Source: Pteria penguin
Lineage: Eukaryota; Mollusca; Bivalvia; Pterioida; Pteriidae
NCBI GenBank assembly: GCA_035048485.1
Contig: CM068582.1
Span: forward strand, 36,037,096-36,101,095
Reading direction: 5' to 3'
DNA: 64,000 nt
Positions 1 to 12,800 of this stretch are shown here, piece after piece. The notes beneath the pieces were generated by a model. It searched no databases, was not told the origin of the DNA, and was given only the letters and a program-made list of their open reading frames with translations. Positions within the stretch are counted from its first letter, which is position 1; each line of letters begins with the position of its first letter. A program made the position numbers and the translations under genes.

Positions 1-169
1 AGAAATATTAATTGGTATGTGAATAGAGTTGCTTTGACTACTAAGGAAAGAAAGAAAAAATTAAACCCTACTCAGTCGTATTAGAAAACTCGAGAGAGAC
101 ATGTAAACAAACAGGCAAATGAGAACACAGAAAGACATAACAAATATATTTAATTTAAATTAGGTTCCA

Positions 170-325
170 AAGCAAACGAAAATCTGTGCCAAAAATATAC
201 AGCAACATCAAGGAGTAAGCTAGACTCCTTAACGGTAGGAGTCCAACTTACAGTCAAACTAGACAAGGCCGTATCTTCTCTGAAAATAATAAATTCCCTC
301 ATAATGTCTATAATCCCTTTCATAG
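170..325 (+). repeat. fragment of dispersed repeat family C
   Basis: The stretch with AACATCAAGGAG and TAGGAGTCCAACTTACAGTC resembles the same words at 6470..6620 and 22160..22310 (TAGGAGTCCCGACTAACAGTC, GACAAGGCC). It is a diverged copy of the same interspersed repeat. No coding potential was seen. Confidence 0.5.
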
Positions 326-374
326 AATACAGTCCAATAGAAAGTCAGCACCAGGCTTTATAAGGGGCTTATTC

Positions 375-489
375 GAGACTTATTGTTCTTGTTATTCGAG
401 ACTTATTGTTCTTGTTATTCGAGACTTATTTTTCTTGTTATTCGAGACTTATTGTTCTTGTTATTCGAGACTTATTGCTCTTGTTATTG
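375..489 (+). repeat. 23-bp minisatellite, five copies
   Basis: Five tandem 23-bp units begin with GAGACTTATTGTTCTTGTT at 375, 398, 421, 444 and 467, with single-base variants in the third and fifth units. The array ends about 125 bp upstream of the candidate 36-nt exon. Confidence 0.95.
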
Positions 490-614
490 TCTTTTTAAAT
501 TTGTGAGTGGTATTTAAATGTTCATAAAACACAATGAGTTGTCTCATTGTGTGTTTAGGTTTGAGAAAGAATAGTACAATAAATATTATAATATATTTGT
601 TATTTTTATTTCAG

Positions 615-650
615 ACATACCTTTCCAACCACCACAAGAGCAAAGCCAAT
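615..650 (+). CDS. AGRN: candidate 36-nt agrin linker exon upstream of FS1
   Basis: A T-rich acceptor (TTTATTTCAG) and a consensus donor (AAT|GTAAGT) bracket 36 nt. Read in phase 1-1 it is open and encodes a Pro/Gln linker (IPFQPPQEQSQ). Its last base joins the FS1 exon to give Ser-Pro-Cys, the usual lead-in to an FS module. The phase match on both sides supports it, but it is short, has no domain, and the next exon lies 18.5 kb away. It could be a chance splice pair. Confidence 0.45.
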
Positions 651-3600
651 GTAAGTACCCATACACATCTGCGACAGGGTTTTTTTTGTAATTAAGAGTA
701 AGAGGGAAGTGCACGAAACAGACAAATTTTGTCATTCCCTAAAAACTTCAAAACTGTTAAATTCTAAAGAATTTTGGAATTTTTCATCAAAATTATTAGC
801 AATATCGTCCACAAATAAATAGAATCACAGGAGGATATTATAGAGTATACTAAATGAATTTACTCAGTAAGATGATTTATAGAAGACATATTTACAAACC
901 TTACCTGAGTTAATTTCACCTATTTGCTCAGAATTACGAAAGGTATGAGGTATTGTTAAATGATATGCTTTGTGAATGGTTAAAGTGAGATCTGGTGAAA
1001 GAAAATCTTTTGATCTTTAAAATTGATTCATACATCTAGCGATTATAAATGTAAAATTCGAAGGTAACATGTCGATGTCTTCTTCAATACCTTTTTATCA
1101 CCGAGGAATAACTCATAATGTAACTGGCAGGGACATCTAAACCAAATCAATTAATCTGGTTACTTTACTTTAACACAAAATGTAATAATTGCTCTATGCT
1201 AATATAAATGATCCGAAAGTCTTGTTTACTATCCAGCATTTTGCATGATTTGACTTCATCGACAAACACACTTATAAATCTTATGTTGAAAAATTGAATT
1301 GGTTTCTTAATATACCATGTATAATTAATAATTAATTAATTAATTAATCATCCTTCATTCGCGGATTACCTTAGCATCATCTATCCAAGTGAACTTGAGG
1401 TCAAAGAAACCACAGAAAGTAGTAATTCTACTTCGTATTTAGATATTATGTTGTCTTTCGACATTAATGGTCAATTGAACACCTCACTCTATGACAAATG
1501 TGACGATTTCAATTTCGCTATCACAAACTTTCCTTTCATAAGTAGCAACATTCCATCATCGCCCGCATACGGCGTATTCATATCTCAGTTAATACGTTAT
1601 TCCAGAGCATGTTCAAATTACAGTGACTTTGTTCTGAGGGCTAGGCGACTTTCAGTTAAGCTGCTCAACCAGGGTTATATATGTGCTAGGCTATCAACGT
1701 CACTGAGGAAATTCTATGGTCGTTACGAGACTCTTATTACTCCATATGATATCTCGTTATCCAGACTTTTAAATGATATTCTAGACTGAGACCGATTCCG
1801 ATCATTTTACACAGATTTGACACCTTCTATACTAGAAGGTTACCTACTTCGACTTCTCCATATATAAATACATATGGAATTTACACGATCTGACACTTTC
1901 TACTGGGTATACGTGACGGGTGTTGCTATCAAGCAGGAGATGCTCACTCTCCCCGGGCACCTGATCTCACTCCATCACAGGGGTTCACATATGCTCTTCA
2001 AGTAGACATATTTTGTTATTTTTCATTTGTTTTTCATTTTCACTGATTTTGTATGTCCTCTGGTTTTATGATTTTTGGACTTGTGCTTTGGATTTATCCA
2101 TCATCTTTACATGTAAAATTATTCCTGACTGTAGTTGAAATAAGATATATTATAGCTTTTTTCCATTGTTAAATCTGTTTCGATAAATAGTTAGTTTTGA
2201 AAGTTTTTATTAAAAATGTACAGAGTGGGAATATTTAAACAAAATCATTAAGATTCTTTAGATATTGATAATTTTGGCAGTTTCATCATTATATTAACGC
2301 TGATCTCGCATTGTAAGTGTCACCAATTTTAAGTGAAAAACGAAGACGTACCGAAAAATAAACCATATCTCATAGTCCATGGAATAAACGGGACAATATC
2401 GGGTTTAGTGTCATATTCAGACAAATGCTAACCCCAATAAAATCGAGGTGAGACCAGGTGCCCGGGAGGAGTAAGCGTCCCCTGGTTGCATACAACACCC
2501 GTCGCAAAAGTCCTGCAATAACCTTTCAAATCGAGGAGGTAAATACATAAATATACACGCATGAACATACGAAGGGGACAGGAACACGAAGTCAAATTTC
2601 CCATTCAAGGCAAATGTTGCCTGCCTGAAATGCAGGTGTCGGAAACGCAGGTGAACAAATTTCTGTATATACATGTATACACGTATTATGTCAAAACAAG
2701 TATAGTCAAAAAGTTAAGACGGTTATTTGGTATGGTCAGGTCCCAAATATCGATTAACATTCTTGAAAGAGGAATCTGAAATTGCAATAGATCCCTATAA
2801 CGACCATAGAACTTCCTCAGTGACAATTTCAAACGTTCCTCAATATCTTTTTGCGAGAGTAATTTCGTGGCAAGAAGCCTCGCTCTCAGGACGAAATTTT
2901 CGTATTTAGAGCATGCCCTGGCATAGCATGTGAAATGAAGACGTCATATGCGGGAGAGGAAGGTATGTTGCTACTCAGAAAAGGGAAGTTGGTAATATAG
3001 ACATTGAAATCGATACGTTTGTCATAGAGAGAGGTTACTAATGAACCATCGTCACTAATTGATAGCAGTATATCGAGGTATGAAGCAGAAGATGCGCTCT
3101 CTGTAGTATTTTTTATCTCGATTTTCTTTGGATATATGATGTTGAGGTGATCCTTAAGTACAGGGTTGTTTATCGACAAAAGATCGTCGATGTATCGTAT
3201 GTAAAGTTGAAACGAGATGCTAATTGTTTATTGCCTTTAGAGAGCAGAGACTGTATGAATTCTGCCTCGTAAGAGTACAAAAATATGTTGGCCAGAAAAG
3301 CGAGCAATTAGTACCCATTGGAATGCCAACAATCTGTTGGAACACATTCCCATCAAATATCACCTTTTGAAAAATTGAATATTACAATTTTAGTTTACCA
3401 AATATCTATAATACTGGTTTCGTTTATTAGTTTATACAAAATCGATATGGGCTATTTAATAATTGCGCAGTGTGTAAATAAAATCTAGGTTTGTCTATTC
3501 AGCTGTTTGTCTATTCAGCTAAATCAGTGAAACTGTGGGAGTATACATGCATTAAATCTTTGTAAATATCTTAAACATTGTAAATTAACTTTGAATTCTT

Positions 3601-6600
3601 ATAATTTTTACAAAGCGATTGTACTGACAAAGTATTCGCATTACATTGATTGCGATGAGGTTTAAAATGGATATCATTTTATCTATGTGTGTGACCTTAT
3701 TAAACTGGAAAACTTCGAAACTACGCATAAATTGTTTTATTGCTTTTATCTTTCCCGTGGTATAAAGATATTCATTTGATTTTGTATGCATTATGCCTTT
3801 TCTTTGTGATTGATTTCCAAGAACGCACCTTCAACATCTGAATAATTGACCTCAGATTGCTTCGTACTTATATCTGTATCATCAATATAAAATTATATGG
3901 CCGTAATGCAGATCATGTACATATCAGATTGTTAGTGCTTGTATATTGATCAGTGACATGCCCGTTGTCAATCGATATTAATTTGCCATTTTACTGTAAA
4001 AACCACTACACAAGAGTTTCTCTGTATATTCTATGCTTATTTATTCTTACAGTTTCCTCTGTTTTTGCTTGATGTGGATTCCGTGATGTTGTCAAATCAG
4101 CTCTGTTTATTCTTTCTAATCAATTATTTGACTTCGTTTATTTGAGATGATGTTGGGAAATTCACATACTAACAAGGGTACATATAAAAAAGTATTAAAA
4201 TATCTGAAACCAGCAGCATGCATTGTGCAGTGTATTACTTGAACTATGTACATTGGACATCAATTGTACGCTTTTGGATTTATACATTTCTCAAGAGACT
4301 TACAGTACTTATTTGGGGCTACAAATCGATGGATATTTACCATATTCAGTAATTAATTTTTACATACATGTTTGCGTTTTATAGCTGAATAAAACCATCG
4401 ATGTCAACTAATCCACACTGTTCCAATTACAGGCAGTGAATACAATAATCGTGAAATTGAAATTTCATTTGTTTCATGCAAAATTAAATTATCTGTTATA
4501 ACATTCATTTTGGAAGAAACTTGTATCAAAATGAAAGAACTGGAAATTTCTTTTCGTAAAACTCCATTTTACAGTATGATCAATAAATAATTGAAATTGG
4601 TACTGCATGGTAATAATATTAGTGAAATGCATATCAAATTTTGTATTGTACATCTCAGAGGATGTCCTTTCTCTTTACAATAGCTTTATAATAATAATAT
4701 TTCAATTGGTGTTAACTATTTAAAAGAAAGAACATTTTCAATATGCTGAAGATGTAGAATGACAGTTATACATTTTATGGTACCTAATAAAAAGAAGTGA
4801 TACACCAATACAGACAAAATCCAGTTTAAAGCAGTTAAACTTGCATAGAAGAAACGTGCTGCACAAAACAAAACAAAGTGGCCCCGATATTCAACATTTA
4901 TTTCTTAATATGTTTGAAATATGCACTTCTTTTTATATTCGCCAATAATTAAAAAAAAATCTAAACCAGAAATAACACGTAACAAGAGATTCCTGTCAGT
5001 AAATGACGTCAGATTTACAATCTGTAATACTGTATGTTTTCTGTAACTATTTGTTATTTGCTGGATTATCAGACTCTCAAACACATTATTGTAACAAGTT
5101 GTTGAACCTTTCGATCGGTGTACATGACACAATAACACAATCTACAATGTAGCTGTAAATTATTGCTTACCATTTCTGATTTATTAATTTTTCGAGCATT
5201 TATTATGTAAAAATGACAACCTTACCATGATATGGCAGTCATAAGACCCGATGGACAGAGAAGCTTATCTTTATTATATTACGTGTCAGAAAAGACCTTA
5301 TCCACGACAAAGACGACTTGTAGACGTTGTACTGACTTCCGCTACAAGGGATTTTTGTCAAGGACTGCTCAGTTCCATTGTACCAAGATACTTAATTAGT
5401 GACCCGCTTTTACAATTTAACAATATTAAAACTGAAGACTAGCTGATTCGTTGTAAAGATTCTCTAACCAAGGGATGGTTATTTTACAGTAATAACAGTT
5501 TTATCACCTTTCTGTCACGAATGTTGGATGTTATACTTACTCCTCTCATAGGAAGTAGATTGCTGCGAATTCAAAGACAGACATTGGTTTGATACAGGCT
5601 ACTCTTTCGTTGAATTAATGGGAATCGTGTATATCAATTTGTCTTGTATCTATCTATATAGAGTCCTTTCAGGGCATAATTTTGTTGGCATCCAGGGTAT
5701 CGTAAGCAAATTATCAACCAATAGAAACATGTGTCCCTAGTGTGTTTACAGTCCAATACCTAACAGCCGTAGCGCAATAACTGAAAATTCACTAAAACAA
5801 CTTAATTACTGAACTATTCATTTTAATTCTTCGCGGCAAAATGACAAAACAATTTGTAAATACAGGACATTGACATTTAACATATCATCGATACTAAAAT
5901 AAGTAAATAATACTATGTGAATACCACATTCAAAGGAAAAATCCAAGAATATTTATTTATTAAGAAGCAAAACGTATAGACAATTACAGGAAAGGATGTT
6001 GTCAACGACATATATCCTGTTTCTCTCTCTCTTCTAAATAATAACGAAAATAAGAAAAAATGTAATGATAATTAATAATAATAATAATAAAGAAAAAAGA
6101 GGAGTTACCGGCTCAGTTATGTGGCAGAAGTCACCATGGAGCTATACAATACATGAATATAAATAATATAATAGAACATTTAACACATTACAAAACTATT
6201 TGATTGTAGTGCAATTACGATACCGACTTAGGACGGTCATTTAATTTGACAAAAGCCAAACAAATGGTGTGGTTAACCGGTTTACAGGCCCACCTTTTCA
6301 CTCACCGTAACAGCAGAACAATCAAAAGACGTACATTTAAAAATTTATAAATAATCCTCCATGTAAAGAACAAGGGTCAACAGGTATCGCATATTGAGAG
6401 GTCATAAAAATATAAAACACATTGTATTGTAAAACACATAATGGTATAAAAATATATGCGACATCAACATGATAAACCGTGCTCTGCCAGTCTGAAAGCG
6501 AGCTAAGACCCTAGATCTGTAGGAGTCCCGACTAACAGTCAGAGGGGACGAGGTTCAGGACCATGTCTCCTCTGAAAGAGGTTTGGACAAGGCCCGTCAT

Positions 6601-6803
6601 ATAGTCCCCACCGCCCTGTTAGTCAGCGTGCAACGTTCAAGTAAAAGTCTGCATAAGGCTGTAGAGGGGCCAAATACAAGACCTATAGTCTTTTTGATGA
6701 TCAGATCTCAATATCATATTGTCTATTTAGGAGACGTTTGACTATTTTATTACATGATAAAATAACGTTATCGGAGCCTAATAATAATAATAATAATAAT
6801 AAT

Positions 6804-6841
<38 letters not shown>

Positions 6842-9800
6842 AATAGTAATAATAACGATGCAAACAATATTGTAAACTTAAAAGAAAGCAACAAGTCTAA
6901 TCATTGACTAAAAGTTAAGGATATCGTCGATTAAAGGGAAAAACACAAAAGATATTGTCGATGAAGATATTGCCAGCCTGAGAAACATATGGCTGATTCC
7001 TTAACATTATTTCTGAGTTATGCTCTGTGAGCTTTACCAATGGTTTGGCATAGTATGTTAAGTTTGATGTTAATAAGATCAACTCGGAGAAGAAAGCTTT
7101 ATCTAATAAAAGTGCGATGCAGACCAGACACGATTTTCTTAGCATTAGTCAAGCGTTCGTGGAGAGTATATCACATCTACACATGTAAACATAACTTGTG
7201 ATCTATGTCAATGAATGTATACATACATGTATTTTTTTCCTTCATATGCTTTACTATGTCATGCATAGGAGTGATTAATGCATTTCTAAAGGATGATTAA
7301 AATCCAGCTAATATGCAAGATTATCCTTCATTCATTTGCTCATTCATGTTTACTGCCTTACTGAGTGTAAGTGAATTTTTTATGCTAATACATCTGATAA
7401 CATGGACTAAAAGGATCAAATTTAATCTTGAAATATGCGTTCTAGATATCTAAGCATATAGATTTTTTTATTTTTGGTCTTATGTTCCTGTTTCAGCTTC
7501 ATTGTGCTTTAACTGTATGCCTCCAATCAAAAGGATATGGAACTTTTGTTCTGCATCTTAATCTGCTCATGTTGAAGGGTTTTAATTTGTTGATATTAAC
7601 ATTTTATCTCTTTCCCGGAATTAACTTGTTTTATAACATAGCAATCTGTCCTGCTTGTCTTCAATTTAAGATATTTACGTATCATTGTCTTATTGTATTA
7701 TTTTGATTAACTAGGAATCAAATGTAAACATTTGATTGTGTAGGAATTGGTACTTGTACTTGATCCAGGTTGACTTATTATTTCATATCGGCAATTGGAT
7801 AATTTGACTTTGTCTCCTTAATTTGCTCATGCATGTATATATGTATTTACTTCCTGAAATTGAAAAGTTGATGCAGGACTTTTGCGACGGATGTTGCAGT
7901 CAAACGGGGAGCGCTTTCTCCTTCCGGGCCTCTGGTCTCATCTGAATTTAAACTGGAGTACGCAAATGTCTGAATATGACACTGTACACATTATTTCCCT
8001 TTTATTCGATGGACTTCAAGATAAGGTTAACTCTTCGGTACTTCGTTGTTTACTTTGCATTCAAATACCTTTTCTAAAAGTTCAGGGATACTGCTACTAG
8101 ATAATGAGTAAGCTATCTAGATCTAAATCGCATTTTACATCTTTTAATGATTCCCCCCCCCCCCGGCTTTTTTGTTTTTTGAAATGTTTTCCCTGTTAAT
8201 TAGGTTCATTATATTTGAATTATCCTTATTTTACTTAAGTATTGTTTTTAAATTTATTTATAAAAGTTACATTTTCTGAATGTACCTTAAAAAGATTATC
8301 AAAACACACTGCTTAGGAAGAATCCTCTCGAATGAGTGGATTAAAACATTACTTTAAAGATTAACTGTATCAATTCTTTTGCCAAACTAAGAACCGGCTT
8401 AGTTGAATCGGTTAAGTATTTGACTCGTAACCGACAAGTTTCTCGTTCGAATCCGGCTCGTGATTCGTTGTTAATCTCTCTTCCGGATGTGACAGTTTAT
8501 ACCATGGTCATGTGTCACGTAAAAGATCCCTGCTTCGATGGATTCCTTTGCTTGAGTCTAAATTTCAGTGCATTGCACCAGGAAGGTACTGGAAAAAATC
8601 AAAACATTAACAGGTAAAAGGAGCTCTGATTATTGGTTTGGACTGGAAGGACTGTCTAACCAAAATAAGGATAGTGTTCTCTTCTTTGAGTCTTTTATTC
8701 TTAATTAATTGACCAAATTATTGTTGAGGAATAATCGAAATTCAATTTCTGAGTTTTATGAAAAAAGGTGAGTAAAGTCTTTGCAATGTGTTGTTGACTT
8801 TGAAAGCATCTTATTAGTACGATATCGTTGTAGAACAGATTTATTATAGTATATATAACTCAATTTCTGAAGGCTAAAATCGATAGAAATGTCTTTAGGG
8901 ATTTGTATCATGGTTGATATTTATTCGTGATCTGGTACTTCTTGTGAAGTTAGTGAATATGAAGTGCATGGGATGGTATGCTAAACAATGTTTATACGAA
9001 CATTGTAAGTAAAAAAAAGAGTGTATTAATCATGGACTTGCTCTTTATCCTTTTTATTTCTATGTTTGCTGAAAATTTGCAACTACTTTCTGTGTAATAT
9101 TACGACAGTTATTGTGGCTCATTACATCTCAATAAAATATGATGTGTTCATGATCAGGGATATCGAAAATCTGATCACAGGACATTTAAATGATATTATA
9201 TAAACGTGAGGTCACTGATCTTGTTTTTAAATGTGGAGTAAACTTGATTAGTAGCCCTTTTGGAGCTTCATTAAAAGTATTAAAAAAAGTGTGCACACGA
9301 AAACTCAAGAAGATTTGCGCACGAAGTACTGAATTGTTTCTACGAGTAAGTTTTGAACTAGCTAACTGAATAAAGTATCAAACAGGAAATTTAGAACATG
9401 GAATTATAAGTTTGATTGTGGTTATTTTGGGGGAATTTGTGGTTGTGTTGTATCTGATATTTCTATTGATTCATGTAGAGTGTTGTAAAACATGCATAAT
9501 ACAATATTAAGCTCTGTATCTGGGAACTGAAAATTGTAACTGATGCTTATATATGGAAAACTTATTCTGTTTAATTTACAATAGATGATTTAATCTTGTA
9601 CTTATGTTGTAAGTAAAATCAGTGATTTATTTACATTAGCATACTTTCAACATCTATTATGAACCTATCTTATAAATTACCTCAAAAATTCAAAAAGAAA
9701 GAAAAAAGAAGAGTACATCTGACTTATGACTCAGACTCATTTCATCGCAATACGGTTTGCTTTACCGACTCAGGACGGTCTCTTAATTGGTGTCGTTAGT

Positions 9801-12800
9801 ATTTCATTAACAGTGTGTATGCCCTTACAAATCAAAACAGTAGTATTTTTTCCTCCCTGTGTAGGAGTAGTTCCATCCAATTCATTTCAATGTTCAATTG
9901 TTAACGGAGAACGCACAACAAAGAATTATCGCAGTTGTACAATTAAGTGACTCATACGACCTCACAATACAATGTTTATAATTGTCATTTATTAAGATAT
10001 TTTAAAATACAAAGCGGGAGCAGTGATAATTGACCAAAACACAAGTTACTTCGTTAAATCTTCAATATGACTTAAGGAGTATATGTTTCTCTTCACTGAG
10101 TACATGTAAATATTCATCTTCGCCTGTTTTCGTTGGGAAAGAATTTAATCTCTCCAGGTTTTCTTTGAAATTATACCGCCATGATTGTAAAGTGACAGGA
10201 ATTTAACTCATGTGCCATATTTTCATCAACATAGGCTGCCATTCTCCAGAGATGTATTATTAAGATATATGCAATTACCTTAAATCAACTCTTCCTCCCT
10301 ACACGGTTACATCTGGTATTCATACCGATCAACGTTATGATAATCTTACGTATTTCACTCTCTATATACTTCATTTAGCAATGGTTCGTAGAACAAAACC
10401 TCAAAGATCTATACATAATAGATACCTCTCCGGAATGAGTGTTTTTATAATGGCAATAAAAGGCGATTCTGATTAAATCAGTTAACACTGAGATGAATAG
10501 AAACCTGAAATGGCTATGTTTATCTTTAAAAAATTGATAATATGAAAGAAAAAAATGACTATATGATTCTCTAGGGCCATTGTATTTTTTATTTCCTATT
10601 GTTTAATGTGACTATAAAATTATTTCACTGATAAAGTAAGACATTATATTGTTACGTACCAATAAAATTATGAATGTTAAACTCGCGGAATTCTTTTTCC
10701 GTTTGCAGTATGCAGTATATCTCAAACGAACACCGTTAAAGTATTTTTGCTCTAACAGGGTTTACAGAGGCCATTGTATGTCCGCCGATGTAAACTTGTG
10801 TGGGTCACACAGACACAAAACACCGGCTGCTTTGTTATTTTACTTGAATATACCATGTTATAGGTTGACGATGGAGTTTTACTGTCCACTCAGTAGGAGA
10901 GTATAGACCAATTACATTCTTTAGTTTCTTGTTCTATGTCAGACTGAGCATGAGAGCATTCAGAAAACTTGAAACAGTTTGAAATTACAACTTTTTACAT
11001 TTGACTATAACCCCTTTTCTTTCCCAATTCGATGATTCATAAAACTCGAACTTTTAAAAGAGACGACCTTATGCGGACATCAGAATGGGACTATGCGAGA
11101 ATTAGATTAGACTATAACGACATCCCTACCTAGTTAAACTCAGATAATCAAACGTGGTAAAATTAACAACGTCGTTTACGGACATCAGATTGGAACTATC
11201 GTTGACATCATTGTCTAGTAAGTAGTGAAATTCTGATAATCTGAAGTGAAATCTGGACAAACTGAGCATTCTACAATGAAACGTTTGGTAAGCTTCTCCT
11301 GTCGACTAGCTACATCAAAATTTACCAGATCGTAATTTTCTATATATGTAATACAGTTTTTATTATTCATATAGTCATTGATACATGTAGTCAGAAATAA
11401 TGCAACATGTACTCATCAGTGATATTGTGAAAGATCTGTATTGTTCCCGGATATGCGAATATAGTTTCATGAAATGAAAATACGTGCATATTTTCTATAT
11501 TTGTTATAGATATTTAACGTCTTTTACAATAACATAAATCAAAAAAATAAATAAATAAATAAATGAATAAAAGCAAAAAAAAAAAAATAAAAAAAAAATA
11601 AAAAAATAAAAAAATAAAAAATAAATAAAAATAAAAAACAAATTATATATATAAAAATCACAAAATCCAGAATAATTCCCCTTTTCTGTTATATGTATCA
11701 TCTTAGGATACCCAATCAGCGATTCGTCACAACGACCTGGTCATCAAATTCTGAAATTAGATTAATTGAAATATCTGTTCGGTCGTTGAAATTGATCATG
11801 ACACGTTTCAATATACATTGTTAAGAAATTAACTTCCAAGATGCTCGTAATCTTTTGATTAGCGTTTTGTGCTTGCGTAATTTATTGGACATGATCAGAA
11901 TGTGTATTTCATGATGAGAACAAGTGCAATCAACGAGACTCCATGTAAACAGCAATATACAAATGACAAATACCAATAGCTTGTGAGTAGATGCGAGATA
12001 AATCTTTTAAGTTTTAAGTCACTTAACACATTAACCTGTCCTACAAACATGTAATTAGTAAGATAATCTAGAAAATGATTTCTTTTCCCATCCTTGTCAT
12101 GTTATACTTATTTGCTTCTACAGAACTGATACTCTGCATTTGTTGCAGAAAGATTTAAATCTGCTATTTCAACAGCTTTTGGCAATTTTCAAAATACTGA
12201 CATATAGCTTCAGGGTATTAGTATAATATCAGCCCTCAAATATACTGCTATGGAACTTTGTAAAATATTCTAAAACTATGGCTTATCTTTCTTATGCATA
12301 GTTCTGTCTTTAAATGGGTTTAAATTTAAGTCCATTTAGTATATATATGTATGTGTTGATTAAACCCGAGCACATTACTTTCACTCAAAAAAAGAGAAAA
12401 CTGAAGACATCTGACAAAGCTGTATGACAAAAATCACCAAGGGCATGCAAACACACACACACACACACACACCCTAATAAACGTAAATATGCATAAAATA
12501 ATACATTACTGATATGTGACAGAAATTATGAGTTTGAAATATAACATTAGTTTAGAGAAAAAGGAGTTTGTCATTATAATTCTTTCCTTATGACTTTCCT
12601 TTCCTTACAACATGTGTGTATTATCACTGTTATATAGGGAAAAATTCAAACTCAAGAACAATAAAACTACATTTTGTACTTCATGCTCATGTTATGTAGA
12701 TTATTTAATTTTGATGTCATACCTCTTTGGGTAAGACGTGTATTTTTTCCTGTCCAAAGGTCATTCCAACTTAAGCTTGCGGCATTTCTTACAGTTTCAA

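Noticed and set aside
6781..6857. CRISPR-like regular repeats
   Set aside because: A trinucleotide microsatellite without spacers, in an animal genome.
11504..11701. Phe/Tyr-rich 65-residue membrane-like ORF on the minus strand
   Set aside because: It is the complement of an A-rich simple repeat.
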